Positions 22,320-31,964 of a stretch of 64,000 bases of DNA are shown here, one piece after another (position 1 is the first letter of the stretch; each line of letters begins with the position of its first letter). The DNA comes from Tipula vernalis (taxonomy: Eukaryota > Arthropoda > Insecta > Diptera > Tipulidae), in assembly GCA_958295665.1 (NCBI GenBank), contig OY282558.1, forward strand, positions 183,560,015 to 183,624,014. The letters are read 5' to 3'. The translations under genes were made by a program, and so were the position numbers. The notes below the pieces were generated by a model. It did not search any database. It was not told the DNA's origin and was given only the letters and a program-made list of their open reading frames with translations.

Positions 22320-23530
22320 TGTTATAACTTTAAGAGGTTATATATTTGTAATTATATAATGTTATTGTGTATGTATATTATATTACATTTGTTATAACCC
22401 TTTTTGTTATATATTTATGTTTTGTTATATATTTGTATTTGTTATAATCTTATCGGTTATGTATTTGTATTTGTTATAATCTTATGGATATAATCACCTG
22501 GCGCTTGCCGCGGGTGGGGGCTATGACCCAAGTGATATATATATAAGCTTTGAGAATTTTATTGTGTTAGTTAGAGAAGTGAGCGAGTGACATAAGGCGT
22601 GGTTAGATGGATCTTCTGAGCAGTAATGCCCCTTTGATCCAACTCTCTTGTAGAGTTAGCCCGTAACTTATATTCACTCGTATTGCCGCTTGTGTTAGTA
22701 GGTTGTTTTTTAGTTTGATGATTATATTTACCTGAGTTTCCTTAGAATTTTCTCCTTTCTTTGTTGAACGATGTGGTTTCCTTGAGTAAACACTGTGTTG
22801 CTTTTAATTTTTACTTGTTTGTTTATTTTTTTCTATATTTTGATACACTTTTAATTTTCTTACAGATCTAAACTTGATATAATATTGGTTTGATTTAACG
22901 TAGAATAATAGAACTTCACTTGGTACTTGTTTGATAATATGACAATTTTAATGTAACGTTATTGACACTTACAGAACTTTTACAATAATGACCCTTTACA
23001 ACTAAATTTTGAGTTCTTATATACTAAATTTTTATTTAACGATTACAACAACAACATATATGGTACTATATGTTTACAACAACAAAATATATAATATCGA
23101 TTTACATTGATTTTGCCGAATTTTCATTTTCCTGGAATTTAAATATATTGATACGCTGCATTTCATAATTTTGTAATAATTTTGGGTTATTTTATTTATT
23201 TGTGTCACTCATATTACTTATTTCGCATTTCTTCTATTTAACATGTGTTCATGTACCTAATTATTCTACATGAATTTCGGTTTTTAGTTCTTTGATTTTC
23301 CTTCCAGGTCACAAATTAATATTTTTTATTTATTTAGACCTGTTACAATTTTAATTCTCAATTTTACGCGTTATGACACTTTTATATAATAATTTATGTT
23401 CATGTAAGTCAATGTTTGTATTTCCTGTCTGTTTCTATAATGTTTCGGTATAGTATCACGATATACTATACTATCTTGATGTGCTATTTACTTTATTATC
23501 ATGAACGAGTGGAGATGTTGTTTCACAACA
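22320..23530 (-). repeat. gypsy 3' LTR, 1211 bp
   Basis: The outer end at 22320 abuts ACAT; the inner end CACAACA at 23530 abuts the polypurine tract. It matches the other LTR apart from the 274-bp duplication present there. Confidence 0.92.
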
Positions 23531-23545
23531 TACCTCCCCTTTTCG
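23531..23545 (-). other. gypsy polypurine tract
   Basis: Read on the minus strand the bases before the 3' LTR are AAAAGGGGAGGTA, a typical plus-strand priming site. Confidence 0.85.
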
Positions 23546-25201
23546 GAAGATTTTTTTTTCTGAAGGAAAAAAAAATTGTATATGTATATATGTATATGAT
23601 TATAGCTATTTGTGATTACAATTTGTCCTATATGTCTAATTTTTGAACTAAATATTTGTCTTCCTTGCTCCATCCTGGAATTTGTTGTCTGTCGTGGTTG
23701 TTTTTCTGTTGAAATTACTCAGATACTTGGATTGATAAAAGTTTTTGTTTAGTTTTACTACATATTTTCGGCTGATTCTCCTTGTTGTTCTGCTCGGAAA
23801 TGTTCATTACTGCTGGTCTCATATGTTCTACGTTCTACCGGTTGTATGGGGTTTCTTTTATTGTGTTATTGACCTCATTTAGTTGCTGCATTCTCATAAA
23901 CAGTGGGGTTGACATCTGGTCATCATTGAATTAGTTTTTGTTATTTCTATTCAATGTTTTGACTGCATCATTGTATGTGGTTATTACATGGGTTTTTGTT
24001 CCTATTGTAATCTGACCTTAACTGCTGCTTGTGATTATTTGGGTCTATGTTGTTACTTGTATTGTGGTTTATGTTGTATTCCCGGTGACACATTCAAATG
24101 GTTGGGTTTGTAGACTACTTTTAATGACCTTGCCATATGTGTATTTTGCTTGTTGTGGTATTCTTCCTTCTTCTTGCTGTGTGGTAAAACTTTTAAAACT
24201 TTTGATCCAAAATCTTTTCATTTTTTGTGTTGATCATTTTGTGGTATCTACTTCCATTGTCTTCTTTGGTTCTTCATGGTGTCATTTTTAGTTGGTTGTT
24301 TGTTCTTCAGGGTGTCGTTTTTAGTTCAACTGCCTCTAATTTACTTAATACCATTTTCTTATATTACATAATTCATTTTATTAACTGACCTACGTTAATT
24401 CATATAAAGTATTACATTGAATAGCAATAAAATTTTATTTTGTAATGTGATACTTTATTGTAGAATTTTACAAAAATATTACTTGAACTTGACCTTGTTA
24501 ATTGTTATCGTTTTCTTATGAGTAAAATTTTATTTTTATATATGCAAAGAAAATTTTGTTTGTTATGCGTTTTACTTATGGTTTTAATTCATATGTTGTA
24601 ATTGTTGTTGTTTTAATGTTTGTTGTTGTTGTTGCGTTTTTATTGTATACTTTTTACGTTCCTTATGTACTTATTGTGAATGTTGTATTCATGTTATCTT
24701 ACTACAATACAAAAATATGTTCTTGATTTTACTAAAAAAAATTTTTTCATCTAAATTTATTAATTCTAAATTAAATTTACTTTATTTTAATTCTTTTTTC
24801 TCTTTTTTTTTTTTTTGAAAAATAAATGAAAGTGTTGGTTAGTGTAATTTTGTTTTATTTGGTAAAAAATAAAAAAAAATAATAAAAAAAAATTTTGCTT
24901 GTTTTTGTTGTATTTATGTATATTTTTCAAAAAATTTCTTTTTATATTTTATCTCGGCAATTTATGTGTTTATGTTTTTTGATAATTGTCTTAAATTCGT
25001 TAAAAATTATTTAATTTGTTTTAAATTTTTGCTGTAGCTTTGTAATAATTGGTTTCTGTTTTTTTTTTTTTGTTATTAAATGTAAATAATGTTTCTATTC
25101 TACTTTTGTTAGTAATGTTTGATTTTGTTAATTTCTAACTAGTTTCCTTGTTCCTTCATGTTTGTTAAATTTTACATGAGGGAAAAAGTTTTCACTTTTA
25201 G
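23546..25201 (-). other. Long non-coding 3' region of the gypsy element
   Basis: This 1.65-kb stretch lies between the env stop and the polypurine tract. It is T/G-rich on the plus strand with no frame above about 90 codons that looks like protein. Errantiviruses normally have a short 3' region, so decayed or foreign sequence may be included. Confidence 0.5.
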
Positions 25202-26101
25202 TTATATTATTCTTATCCCGTTAATTTCTCGTGTCGCGTTTGCTTGTGGTTCTACTGTGTTTACTACTTCTTTATTCAAGCATAATGATGGGTTACTCGT
25301 TCTAATTACTAATTTGTTTGGTTGAGTATAGAACCATTTTCTTACTATTATATATGCTGCTATGGCTAACAATAAAATTGAAACTCCTGCTACTGTGTTT
25401 ACTTTTATCACGTTTGTTTTTATGTTTTGGCTATTTATCTGTAATTCCCGTGTTCTTTCTTTTACTACCTCTATCTTCTGTGCTTCTTTTAAAATTTCTT
25501 TGTAGAAGTTGTTACTATCCCTTACTTTGATTTTACTAGTTCTATTCCCTGTTTCTACTATATCTGTACTTATATCAAAATCTACCTTGATACCTTGGTT
25601 TGAATTTAACTGTAATTTAGGCTGTTCAATTTGTACTAACTCTGGATATCCTGCTACTTCTATTGCGAATTCTTCTGTGATCAATTTACATCTAGCCCTA
25701 AATGTTAAAGTACCTGTGTTTACTAGTGTTATTGTTTCAGTGTTATTTTTGCATTGTACAACCATTCTTGTTTTATGGCTTAGTGAATACAGCCATGTGT
25801 TATGGTTGTGTAATTTCATTATTAAGTTTTCTGGTTTCGTTTCAATCATCTTACATAATTTTGTGTTTTCGAAATTGCTTGTTAGTAAATTCGATATGCA
25901 ATGTGAATTTGTGATCGGTAGTATCGGTTGATTGTGTTGGCATAGTCGTAGTTTGTCTTCCGTGTTTTCCTTTATTATTTTGCATCTGTCGATGTTTGTT
26001 TTGTCCAGCTCGATAGTTTCTCCACTCCTCTTATTCCATGCTATATATTCTGTATCCGTTTTGTATGCTTCGTAAATTTTGTCTCTTCTGAATGGTATCA
26101 C
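25202..26101 (-). CDS. env: gypsy Env-like membrane protein, N-terminally short
   Basis: The 299-residue frame resembles the C-terminal part of errantivirus envelope proteins. It has paired cysteines (residues about 40-150), several N-x-S/T sites (CKNNTET, GNRTS), a heptad-like stretch (KEILKEAQKIEVVKERTREL) and one membrane segment, TVAGVSILLLAIAAYIIV (about residues 233-250), before a basic tail. No signal peptide, no furin-type cleavage site and no fusion peptide are visible. The family usually has about 450-500 residues, so the N-terminal half is missing or is supplied by splicing from elsewhere. The start lies 62 bp after the pol stop. On its own it is unlikely to act as an envelope. Family assignment is by pattern only. 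Confidence 0.65.
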   Translation of the reverse strand: MIPFRRDKIYEAYKTDTEYIAWNKRSGETIELDKTNIDRCKIIKENTEDKLRLCQHNQPILPITNSHCISNLLTSNFENTKLCKMIETKPENLIMKLHNHNTWLYSLSHKTRMVVQCKNNTETITLVNTGTLTFRARCKLITEEFAIEVAGYPELVQIEQPKLQLNSNQGIKVDFDISTDIVETGNRTSKIKVRDSNNFYKEILKEAQKIEVVKERTRELQINSQNIKTNVIKVNTVAGVSILLLAIAAYIIVRKWFYTQPNKLVIRTSNPSLCLNKEVVNTVEPQANATREINGIRII

Positions 26102-26163
26102 GTGCGGTCTATACAGTGTGTATTTTTCCTTTTTTTACTGGTATACTTGTTACTGTGTTTTTC

Positions 26164-29100
26164 TTAATCCGTCCTGTGTTTAATAAGTCTATTATTGTGT
26201 ACTCTTATTTTTCTTCTGTTCATCTGTATTGTTGTATTTGTCTCTGAGTTGCAGCTCACTACTCTGTATGGTCCTAGCCATAACGGGTCTTGTTTATTTT
26301 TCCTCATGTCATTTCTTAACCATACTAAGTCGTTTTCTTGTATATTTATGTAGGTTGCGTTTCTATCATACGAGGCTTTTGTAATATGTTTTTTCTGTAT
26401 TAATTTTTGTCTGGCTATTGCGTGTGCTAGTCTAAGTCTTCCTTTCAATTCAGATGCGTAGTCGTCATAGCTATATATGGGTTCTGGATCTTTACGTACT
26501 GCGGTTGGTATTAGAGCGTTTTTACCATAAACTAATTCGTGGGGTGTATACTGGGTAGCGCAGTGTGGGGTTGTATTATAGACAAATATTGCGTAGTGAC
26601 ACATTTCATCCCAGTTGTTTCTGTCCGTATCCGTGAAGGATCTGAGATATTCCTTTAATGTGTTATGTGATTTTTCCAATGCCCCATTTGTTTCGGGATG
26701 GTACGCTGTCGTGTTTAGATGTTTGAGTTTAAGTATCTTACATACTTCCTCGAAACTTCTGCTCATGAAGTTGCTACCTTGGTCGGTGAGGATTTTTTCA
26801 GAGATGCCGTACTTTGTGATGAAATTTTCGCAAAGCGCTTTTGCTACTGTATTTGCGTTTTGGTTTGGGATAGGGATTGCCCCTGAAAATTTTGAAAGGT
26901 CGTCTTGAAATGTGAGGATATAATTATTTCCGGCTTCTGTCGTTGGCAGTGGTCCTACAATGTCAAATGCTACCCTTTGGAATGGATATTCAGAAGTGCT
27001 TGTAATCTGAAGTGGCATTTTAGTTCTCTTGTGATTTTTATTTTTCTTGCATAAGTGGCATTTTCTTATAAATCGATTAATATCTGTCAACATATTCGGC
27101 CAATAGTACAGTAGTTTTATTCTCTTGTAGGTTCTCCATGTCCCTGCGTGGCCTCCTAATGGTAAGTTATGGTATTCGTCTAAGATCTGTTGTCTTTTCC
27201 TGTGGTCTAGTACTGTCTCTACTTTAGGTGTGGTTAGTTTACTTTCAATGTCCATTTGCTTGGTACTTCTCGTTTCTGTCTGCTGTGTAGTTTGTTTGTC
27301 TATGTTCTGAGTATTTCCTGTTTCTTTGTCTTTTTCCGCGGCCGTTTTGGTTTGCTGTCTTGTCATCGCTAGTACTTTATTATGCTTAATTCGGCTAAGA
27401 GCATCAGCATTAGTGTTCAACTTGCCGGATTTATGTAATATCTCGAAATTGTATTCTGACAATTTTAAGTTCCACTTTAGTATACGGTTTGGGATTTTCG
27501 TCATGTTGCCTGTGAGTGGTTTGTGATCTGTGATTACTGTGAATTTTTTACCGTAAAGGTAGGGTCGGAAATTGTTAACTGCCCAATAGATAGCTAACAT
27601 CTCCTTCTCTATTGTAGAGTAATTTTTTTCGGATTTTCCTAATGCTCTACTTGCGTAAGCTATTGGAAATTCACCGTTCGGGTATACTTGTGATAAAACA
27701 GCGCCTAAACTATAATCACTGGCGTCAGTTGTAATGACAAATGGTCTCGTCATGTCGGGATATTTTAATATTGGCTGGTTTGTCAATTTGAGTTTTAACG
27801 TTTTCATTGCATTCTGGCAATCTTCTGAAAATACAAAATCTGTACCTTTTCTGGTCAGTTTTACTAATGGTTCGGCGATCAGTGAGAAATTTGGAATAAA
27901 TCTTCGATAATAATTTGCAAGACCTAAAAATGATTGTGTTTCTCGCACGTTTTTGGGTTGTGGGAAATCTTGTACAGCTTGTACAGTGTTTGGGTTGGGT
28001 TTTATTCCTTCGGGTGTAATTAAATGTCCTAAAAATGTAATTTCTTTTTTCAGAAATTGGCACTTAGTACTCTGTAATTTTAAATTACTTTTCCGGCATA
28101 TATCAAATACTTCTAACAATTTTGCGTTGTGATCTCTTAAATTTTTACCGTAAACTATCACATCATCGAGATAGATGAAACCTCTTACGCCTTGAAAACC
28201 TCGTAGAATATTGTTTATAGCCCTTTGGAATGTTGCTTGTGAATTCTTTAAACCGAATGGCATACGGGTGAATTCGAAATGCCCGTAGTCGGTACTGAAA
28301 GCAGTTTTATGAGAATCTTTTGGACTCATCTCTATTTGATGATATCCACTTGCCATATCAAGGGTTGAGAAATATTGGGCGTGCCCAAGTTGATCGAGAA
28401 TATCATTTATATTTGGTAATGGAAATGAGTCACCAATTGTGATCTCATTTAATTTTCTGAAGTCGACGACGACTCGCCATTTTGGTTTGCCGTCTTTATC
28501 TGGTTTCTTGGGAACAGCCAATAGTGGGCTGTTAAATGGACTAATGCTTGGTTTAATTCTGTCACTGTCTAACATTTCTTGAACTTGTCTATTTATTTCA
28601 TCTTTGTGGTTTTGTGGAAGTCTATACCTTTGTACGTGTACTGGTTTCGAGTCTGTAAATAAGTTAATTTCGTGCTGTACGCCTTTTATACTTGTTAATT
28701 TGTCACCTTCTAAGTAAAAAATGTCTTGATATTCTATGCATAACATTAGTACACTTAAGTTTTCTTCTGGGTTATTAGTTGCGTCTAAGTTCTCAGTAAT
28801 TGTTTTTATTATCCGCTCTTCTCTGTCTTCATCTATTGCTATCGGGTCTGTATCTATTTGAGATTGTTGGTTTGGTTGCCATGGTTCAAATATTGGTTGT
28901 ATATTATGTAACTGGGTATTTTGGTTTAAGGTATTTGCTACTAGAATTTTTACCTTATTATTCATGGGTTGTACTAACATATGTGGTATAAATACCCCCG
29001 TTTCTATTTCAGATGCCTTGCATATACATGTTTGATTTGTTGTCGTTTTTACTTCTATAATGGTTTCACTCCGTGCAGGAAGTGTTATTGAATTTACAGT

Positions 29101-30225
29101 TCTGTTTGAGAACGGAATTTGTCTTGTTCCTATTTGTATGCTATTTGAGCTATATTTTATGTCTGCTTTGTGCTTCTCAAAAAAGTCACGACCTATCACG
29201 CCGTCTTCTCTAATTGGAAAATCATTCGATACTATGTGCATTTTATGGGATATTTTAAAATCATTTTCAAATTCTATTTCTATTGATATAGCCCCTTTTG
29301 TGCGTACCTCACCTTTACCTATTCCTGACAGTTTAAGAATTTCTGTTTCATCGACTACCAATCCTGCGACTATTTCACTTTTTAGCAAAGATACTTCGGC
29401 TCCTGAATCTAATAATAAATGAGGTGATTTGTTGTTTATTTTCGGTTTAATCGTATCGCTATTAGTTTTAAATCTCGACATTAAATTTATTTGTGTGAGT
29501 TTGCTTTCTGTTTCTGGGTAAAATAATTCTTTCAGTGTGTTTCCTTCGTTTAAGCTTTCTTTTTGGTTTGATGATTCTTTGTTTCTTTTGATTCTTACTT
29601 TGCGTAAGCTCCTAATAAGTTTTTTTGATTCCTTGACTGTGTGCTCCGTTATTTCGTTAGTTTTTGTTTTTAGTTTTATAATTGCATTTTTTATTTTTGT
29701 GTAATTTTTTATTCCCCAATCTAAACTAGTCAACTTCATGTGTAAGGATAATACTTTCAAGATTAGCACAATAACGCTTATTGAAGTTGCTTTTGTCCTT
29801 GAAATCTTATTCATTACATTTTCTATGTTGAGTTGTTTCTGTTGGTCCTCCGTTTCGCTTATTCCTTTGTATTGTTCTCGTAGATTCGTCGGTCTGGCGA
29901 CGTTTTTTGTTTTTTGCGTTGAGCTGGCAACGGCTTTTATTTGTTTATTTTGCGTTGGACTGGCAACGGCTTTTATTTGAGTATTTTGCGTTGGGCTGGC
30001 AACGGCTTTTATTTGATTATTGTAAAGTCTGTCTGTGTCTGTCGGTTCCAAGTCGCTCCGGTCAACTTGAAAATTTTTTGTTTTCAGTCGGTCGACACGG
30101 CAATCTTGGAGATTTTCTGTACTGTAATTGTTTTCGTTAATTAGGTACATTGCTGGAATGTTACCCATTTGGAGAGAATGTCCTTGTTCGGTTTGCGTTA
30201 TTCTTTTGTTTTTATTTGGATCCAA
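26164..30225 (-). CDS. pol: gypsy Pol polyprotein (PR-RT-RNase H-IN)
   Basis: The 1353-codon frame encodes the replication enzymes. Protease LLLDSGAEVSLL lies at about residue 270. Reverse transcriptase has PFGLKNSQATFQR and YLDDVIVY at about 686. RNase H has TTDASDYSLGAVLSQ at about 832. Integrase has an HHCC finger ending CHLCKKNK at about 1058, catalytic Asp in FDIVGPL (about 1088) and TDQGSNF (about 1145), and Glu in NGALEKSHNTLKEYL (about 1181). The N-terminal 250 residues are unusual, with three QIKAVASPTQN repeats and a hydrophobic segment (TSISVIVLILKVLSL). The frame is -1 relative to gag and stays open upstream of its nominal TTG start into the gag end, which fits translation as a gag-pol fusion. 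No interruption is seen. Confidence 0.93.
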   Translation of the reverse strand: MDPNKNKRITQTEQGHSLQMGNIPAMYLINENNYSTENLQDCRVDRLKTKNFQVDRSDLEPTDTDRLYNNQIKAVASPTQNTQIKAVASPTQNKQIKAVASSTQKTKNVARPTNLREQYKGISETEDQQKQLNIENVMNKISRTKATSISVIVLILKVLSLHMKLTSLDWGIKNYTKIKNAIIKLKTKTNEITEHTVKESKKLIRSLRKVRIKRNKESSNQKESLNEGNTLKELFYPETESKLTQINLMSRFKTNSDTIKPKINNKSPHLLLDSGAEVSLLKSEIVAGLVVDETEILKLSGIGKGEVRTKGAISIEIEFENDFKISHKMHIVSNDFPIREDGVIGRDFFEKHKADIKYSSNSIQIGTRQIPFSNRTVNSITLPARSETIIEVKTTTNQTCICKASEIETGVFIPHMLVQPMNNKVKILVANTLNQNTQLHNIQPIFEPWQPNQQSQIDTDPIAIDEDREERIIKTITENLDATNNPEENLSVLMLCIEYQDIFYLEGDKLTSIKGVQHEINLFTDSKPVHVQRYRLPQNHKDEINRQVQEMLDSDRIKPSISPFNSPLLAVPKKPDKDGKPKWRVVVDFRKLNEITIGDSFPLPNINDILDQLGHAQYFSTLDMASGYHQIEMSPKDSHKTAFSTDYGHFEFTRMPFGLKNSQATFQRAINNILRGFQGVRGFIYLDDVIVYGKNLRDHNAKLLEVFDICRKSNLKLQSTKCQFLKKEITFLGHLITPEGIKPNPNTVQAVQDFPQPKNVRETQSFLGLANYYRRFIPNFSLIAEPLVKLTRKGTDFVFSEDCQNAMKTLKLKLTNQPILKYPDMTRPFVITTDASDYSLGAVLSQVYPNGEFPIAYASRALGKSEKNYSTIEKEMLAIYWAVNNFRPYLYGKKFTVITDHKPLTGNMTKIPNRILKWNLKLSEYNFEILHKSGKLNTNADALSRIKHNKVLAMTRQQTKTAAEKDKETGNTQNIDKQTTQQTETRSTKQMDIESKLTTPKVETVLDHRKRQQILDEYHNLPLGGHAGTWRTYKRIKLLYYWPNMLTDINRFIRKCHLCKKNKNHKRTKMPLQITSTSEYPFQRVAFDIVGPLPTTEAGNNYILTFQDDLSKFSGAIPIPNQNANTVAKALCENFITKYGISEKILTDQGSNFMSRSFEEVCKILKLKHLNTTAYHPETNGALEKSHNTLKEYLRSFTDTDRNNWDEMCHYAIFVYNTTPHCATQYTPHELVYGKNALIPTAVRKDPEPIYSYDDYASELKGRLRLAHAIARQKLIQKKHITKASYDRNATYINIQENDLVWLRNDMRKNKQDPLWLGPYRVVSCNSETNTTIQMNRRKIRVHNNRLIKHRTD
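29900..30025 (-). repeat. Three 42-bp in-frame repeats in pol
   Basis: Three tandem units encode (N/T/K)QIKAVASPTQ-type peptides at residues about 70-108. Their number may vary between copies of the element. Confidence 0.8.
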
Positions 30226-30239
30226 CTGTGGCAGCTCCC

Positions 30240-31748
30240 CTACAGCTGGTTGGATCCGTTGGAGTTTTCCGATGTGTTTTGACTGTTTTGGATTTGATTT
30301 TGCTTCGTTTGCATGTATATTGGGTTAATCTTCATCTGGTTAAATCGGTCTGCTAGGTTGTTTCCGTTTGCTATCGGTTTGTCCCTTGGATGGTCACTAA
30401 AGCTGTAGTTTCTTTGTGGGAAGAATTTACTCCGGCATTCATCGAAAGTGTGTCCTGTTGTTGTTTTACAGTGACTGCAGTACTTTGGCTGGAAATTTGT
30501 TCTAAACGGAGGCTGTCTGTATGGATTTTGGTTGGTTTGTTGTGTTGGTTTTTCATGTTGCCTGAAATTATTCTGTTGGTACTGTTGTAGATTTCTTGTG
30601 GGTTCTATCTGTTGCATGCTTCTCCCGTTTGTATATGTGTTCATCTGTGGTCTTATGCTGTTGAGCCTCGTTCTACACACATCGTAGGTGTGGTTCGGTC
30701 TTTGGCAGTAATTACAGATGACTTGTCTAACATTATTCCCTTGGCGTTGTGTTTGTTGCTCGTTACTATGTTGATTTTTGTTTGTGATTCTTGTAGTCAG
30801 TCCTGTTGTCATCTCTAACATTCTTTCTGTGCTCTCGGTTTCGTTGATTATTTCGTCTAAATTTGTTGCTTTTATTGTTGCTATCTTCTCTCTTAGTATT
30901 GTGTTATTTAATCCACGTTTGAACGCCTGTATTGCTGTATCGTCTAGGTGTTTCGAGTATGTTATATCTATTGTTGGGATTCCGTATTTGGTTTTATATC
31001 CGTTTTTGTAGTTCTCCAGAGCCTCGATTACGCGGTGGCCAAAATCTCTAATGGTTTCGCCATATGACTGTCTTATGTCAATAAATCTTCTTTCTAATTC
31101 TCCTAATGTCCATACCTTCGTGTACATACTATTTAGTGTCGCTTTTAATGTCAGATAGTCGTCTATTTGTCTGTTTGATATCCTACTATAGGCGTTGCCT
31201 GTTAGTCTGAATTTAATTAATTTTCCGAATATTTTCTTTTCTTCGTCATTAGCGAGAAGATTATATACATTATCTGCTGCTCCTAAGAATCTTGTTAGCT
31301 CGTTTGATCCGTTGAATTCCGGTATGAAGTTTGTGATGTTTTGTTGGATTTCTTTGAGATTTACGTTGGTCATTTTTTGTGTGTTCTTTGTATCGGCTGT
31401 TCTGATTTTGTTTGTTGCTTTTTGGGGTGGGTGAGCTTGTGTGTCTTTATGAATTTTCTGTGTTTCAGTGCGTTCTATATTTATCTGTACTTGTTTGTCC
31501 TCGTAGGTGATTGTTCTCGTTTGTGTTTCTTTTCCTACTGTGTGTTGTATTTGTGTTATGCGGATTGCTTCTTGGTTTATGTTACTGGGATGGCTTTCTG
31601 GACTGCTTGTACTGTTGGTTCTTTGTTGTGAACGTGTACGATCTTCACGTAATAATGTTGGCTCCCTTGGGTTGGTGGATTTTGTTGTTGGTGAGCGGGG
31701 TGTTTTTCCTGACTTTTTCTGGGATGGCGCCTCTTCTTTGTTGTTCAT
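30240..31748 (-). CDS. gag: gypsy Gag polyprotein
   Basis: The 502-codon frame begins at an ATG at 31748. The protein has a basic, Thr/Gln-rich N-terminus, a capsid-like middle (FIPEFNGSNELTRFLGAADN, then LTGNAYSRISNRQIDDYLTL) and two zinc knuckles: CNYCQRPNHTYDVC (CX2CX4HX4C, about residue 350) and CSHCKTTTGHTFDEC (CX2CX5HX4C, about 430). It should assemble the particle and bind genomic RNA. It ends 15 bp before the nominal pol start, in a different frame, consistent with a -1 shift. Confidence 0.9.
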   Translation of the reverse strand: MNNKEEAPSQKKSGKTPRSPTTKSTNPREPTLLREDRTRSQQRTNSTSSPESHPSNINQEAIRITQIQHTVGKETQTRTITYEDKQVQINIERTETQKIHKDTQAHPPQKATNKIRTADTKNTQKMTNVNLKEIQQNITNFIPEFNGSNELTRFLGAADNVYNLLANDEEKKIFGKLIKFRLTGNAYSRISNRQIDDYLTLKATLNSMYTKVWTLGELERRFIDIRQSYGETIRDFGHRVIEALENYKNGYKTKYGIPTIDITYSKHLDDTAIQAFKRGLNNTILREKIATIKATNLDEIINETESTERMLEMTTGLTTRITNKNQHSNEQQTQRQGNNVRQVICNYCQRPNHTYDVCRTRLNSIRPQMNTYTNGRSMQQIEPTRNLQQYQQNNFRQHEKPTQQTNQNPYRQPPFRTNFQPKYCSHCKTTTGHTFDECRSKFFPQRNYSFSDHPRDKPIANGNNLADRFNQMKINPIYMQTKQNQIQNSQNTSENSNGSNQL

Positions 31749-31964
31749 ATATGGGGTGTATGGCGAAATAAATTTTCCACAATCACTTAACTACTGGTCA
31801 ACAAATTTTATTTACAAAACTTCTTTATATGATATACAATAACGATAGATAAATGTTTTAACTCTTTTCTTTCTAAGAATTGGGATTCTTCGACCCTAAG
31901 TTTTAATTTTGGCTTGGATTTCCTTAACTAAGTCGCCACAGGTGCGAAATTCTACAGCGCCATT
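31749..31964 (-). other. gypsy 5' leader and primer-binding site
   Basis: Two bases inside the 5' LTR the minus strand reads TGGCGCTGTAGAATTTCGCA. It starts with the TGGCGC expected of a primer site complementary to a tRNA 3'-CCA end. Errantiviruses such as 17.6 use a tRNA-Ser site beginning TGGCGCAG; this one diverges after TGGCGC, so the tRNA is not fixed. Confidence 0.6.
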
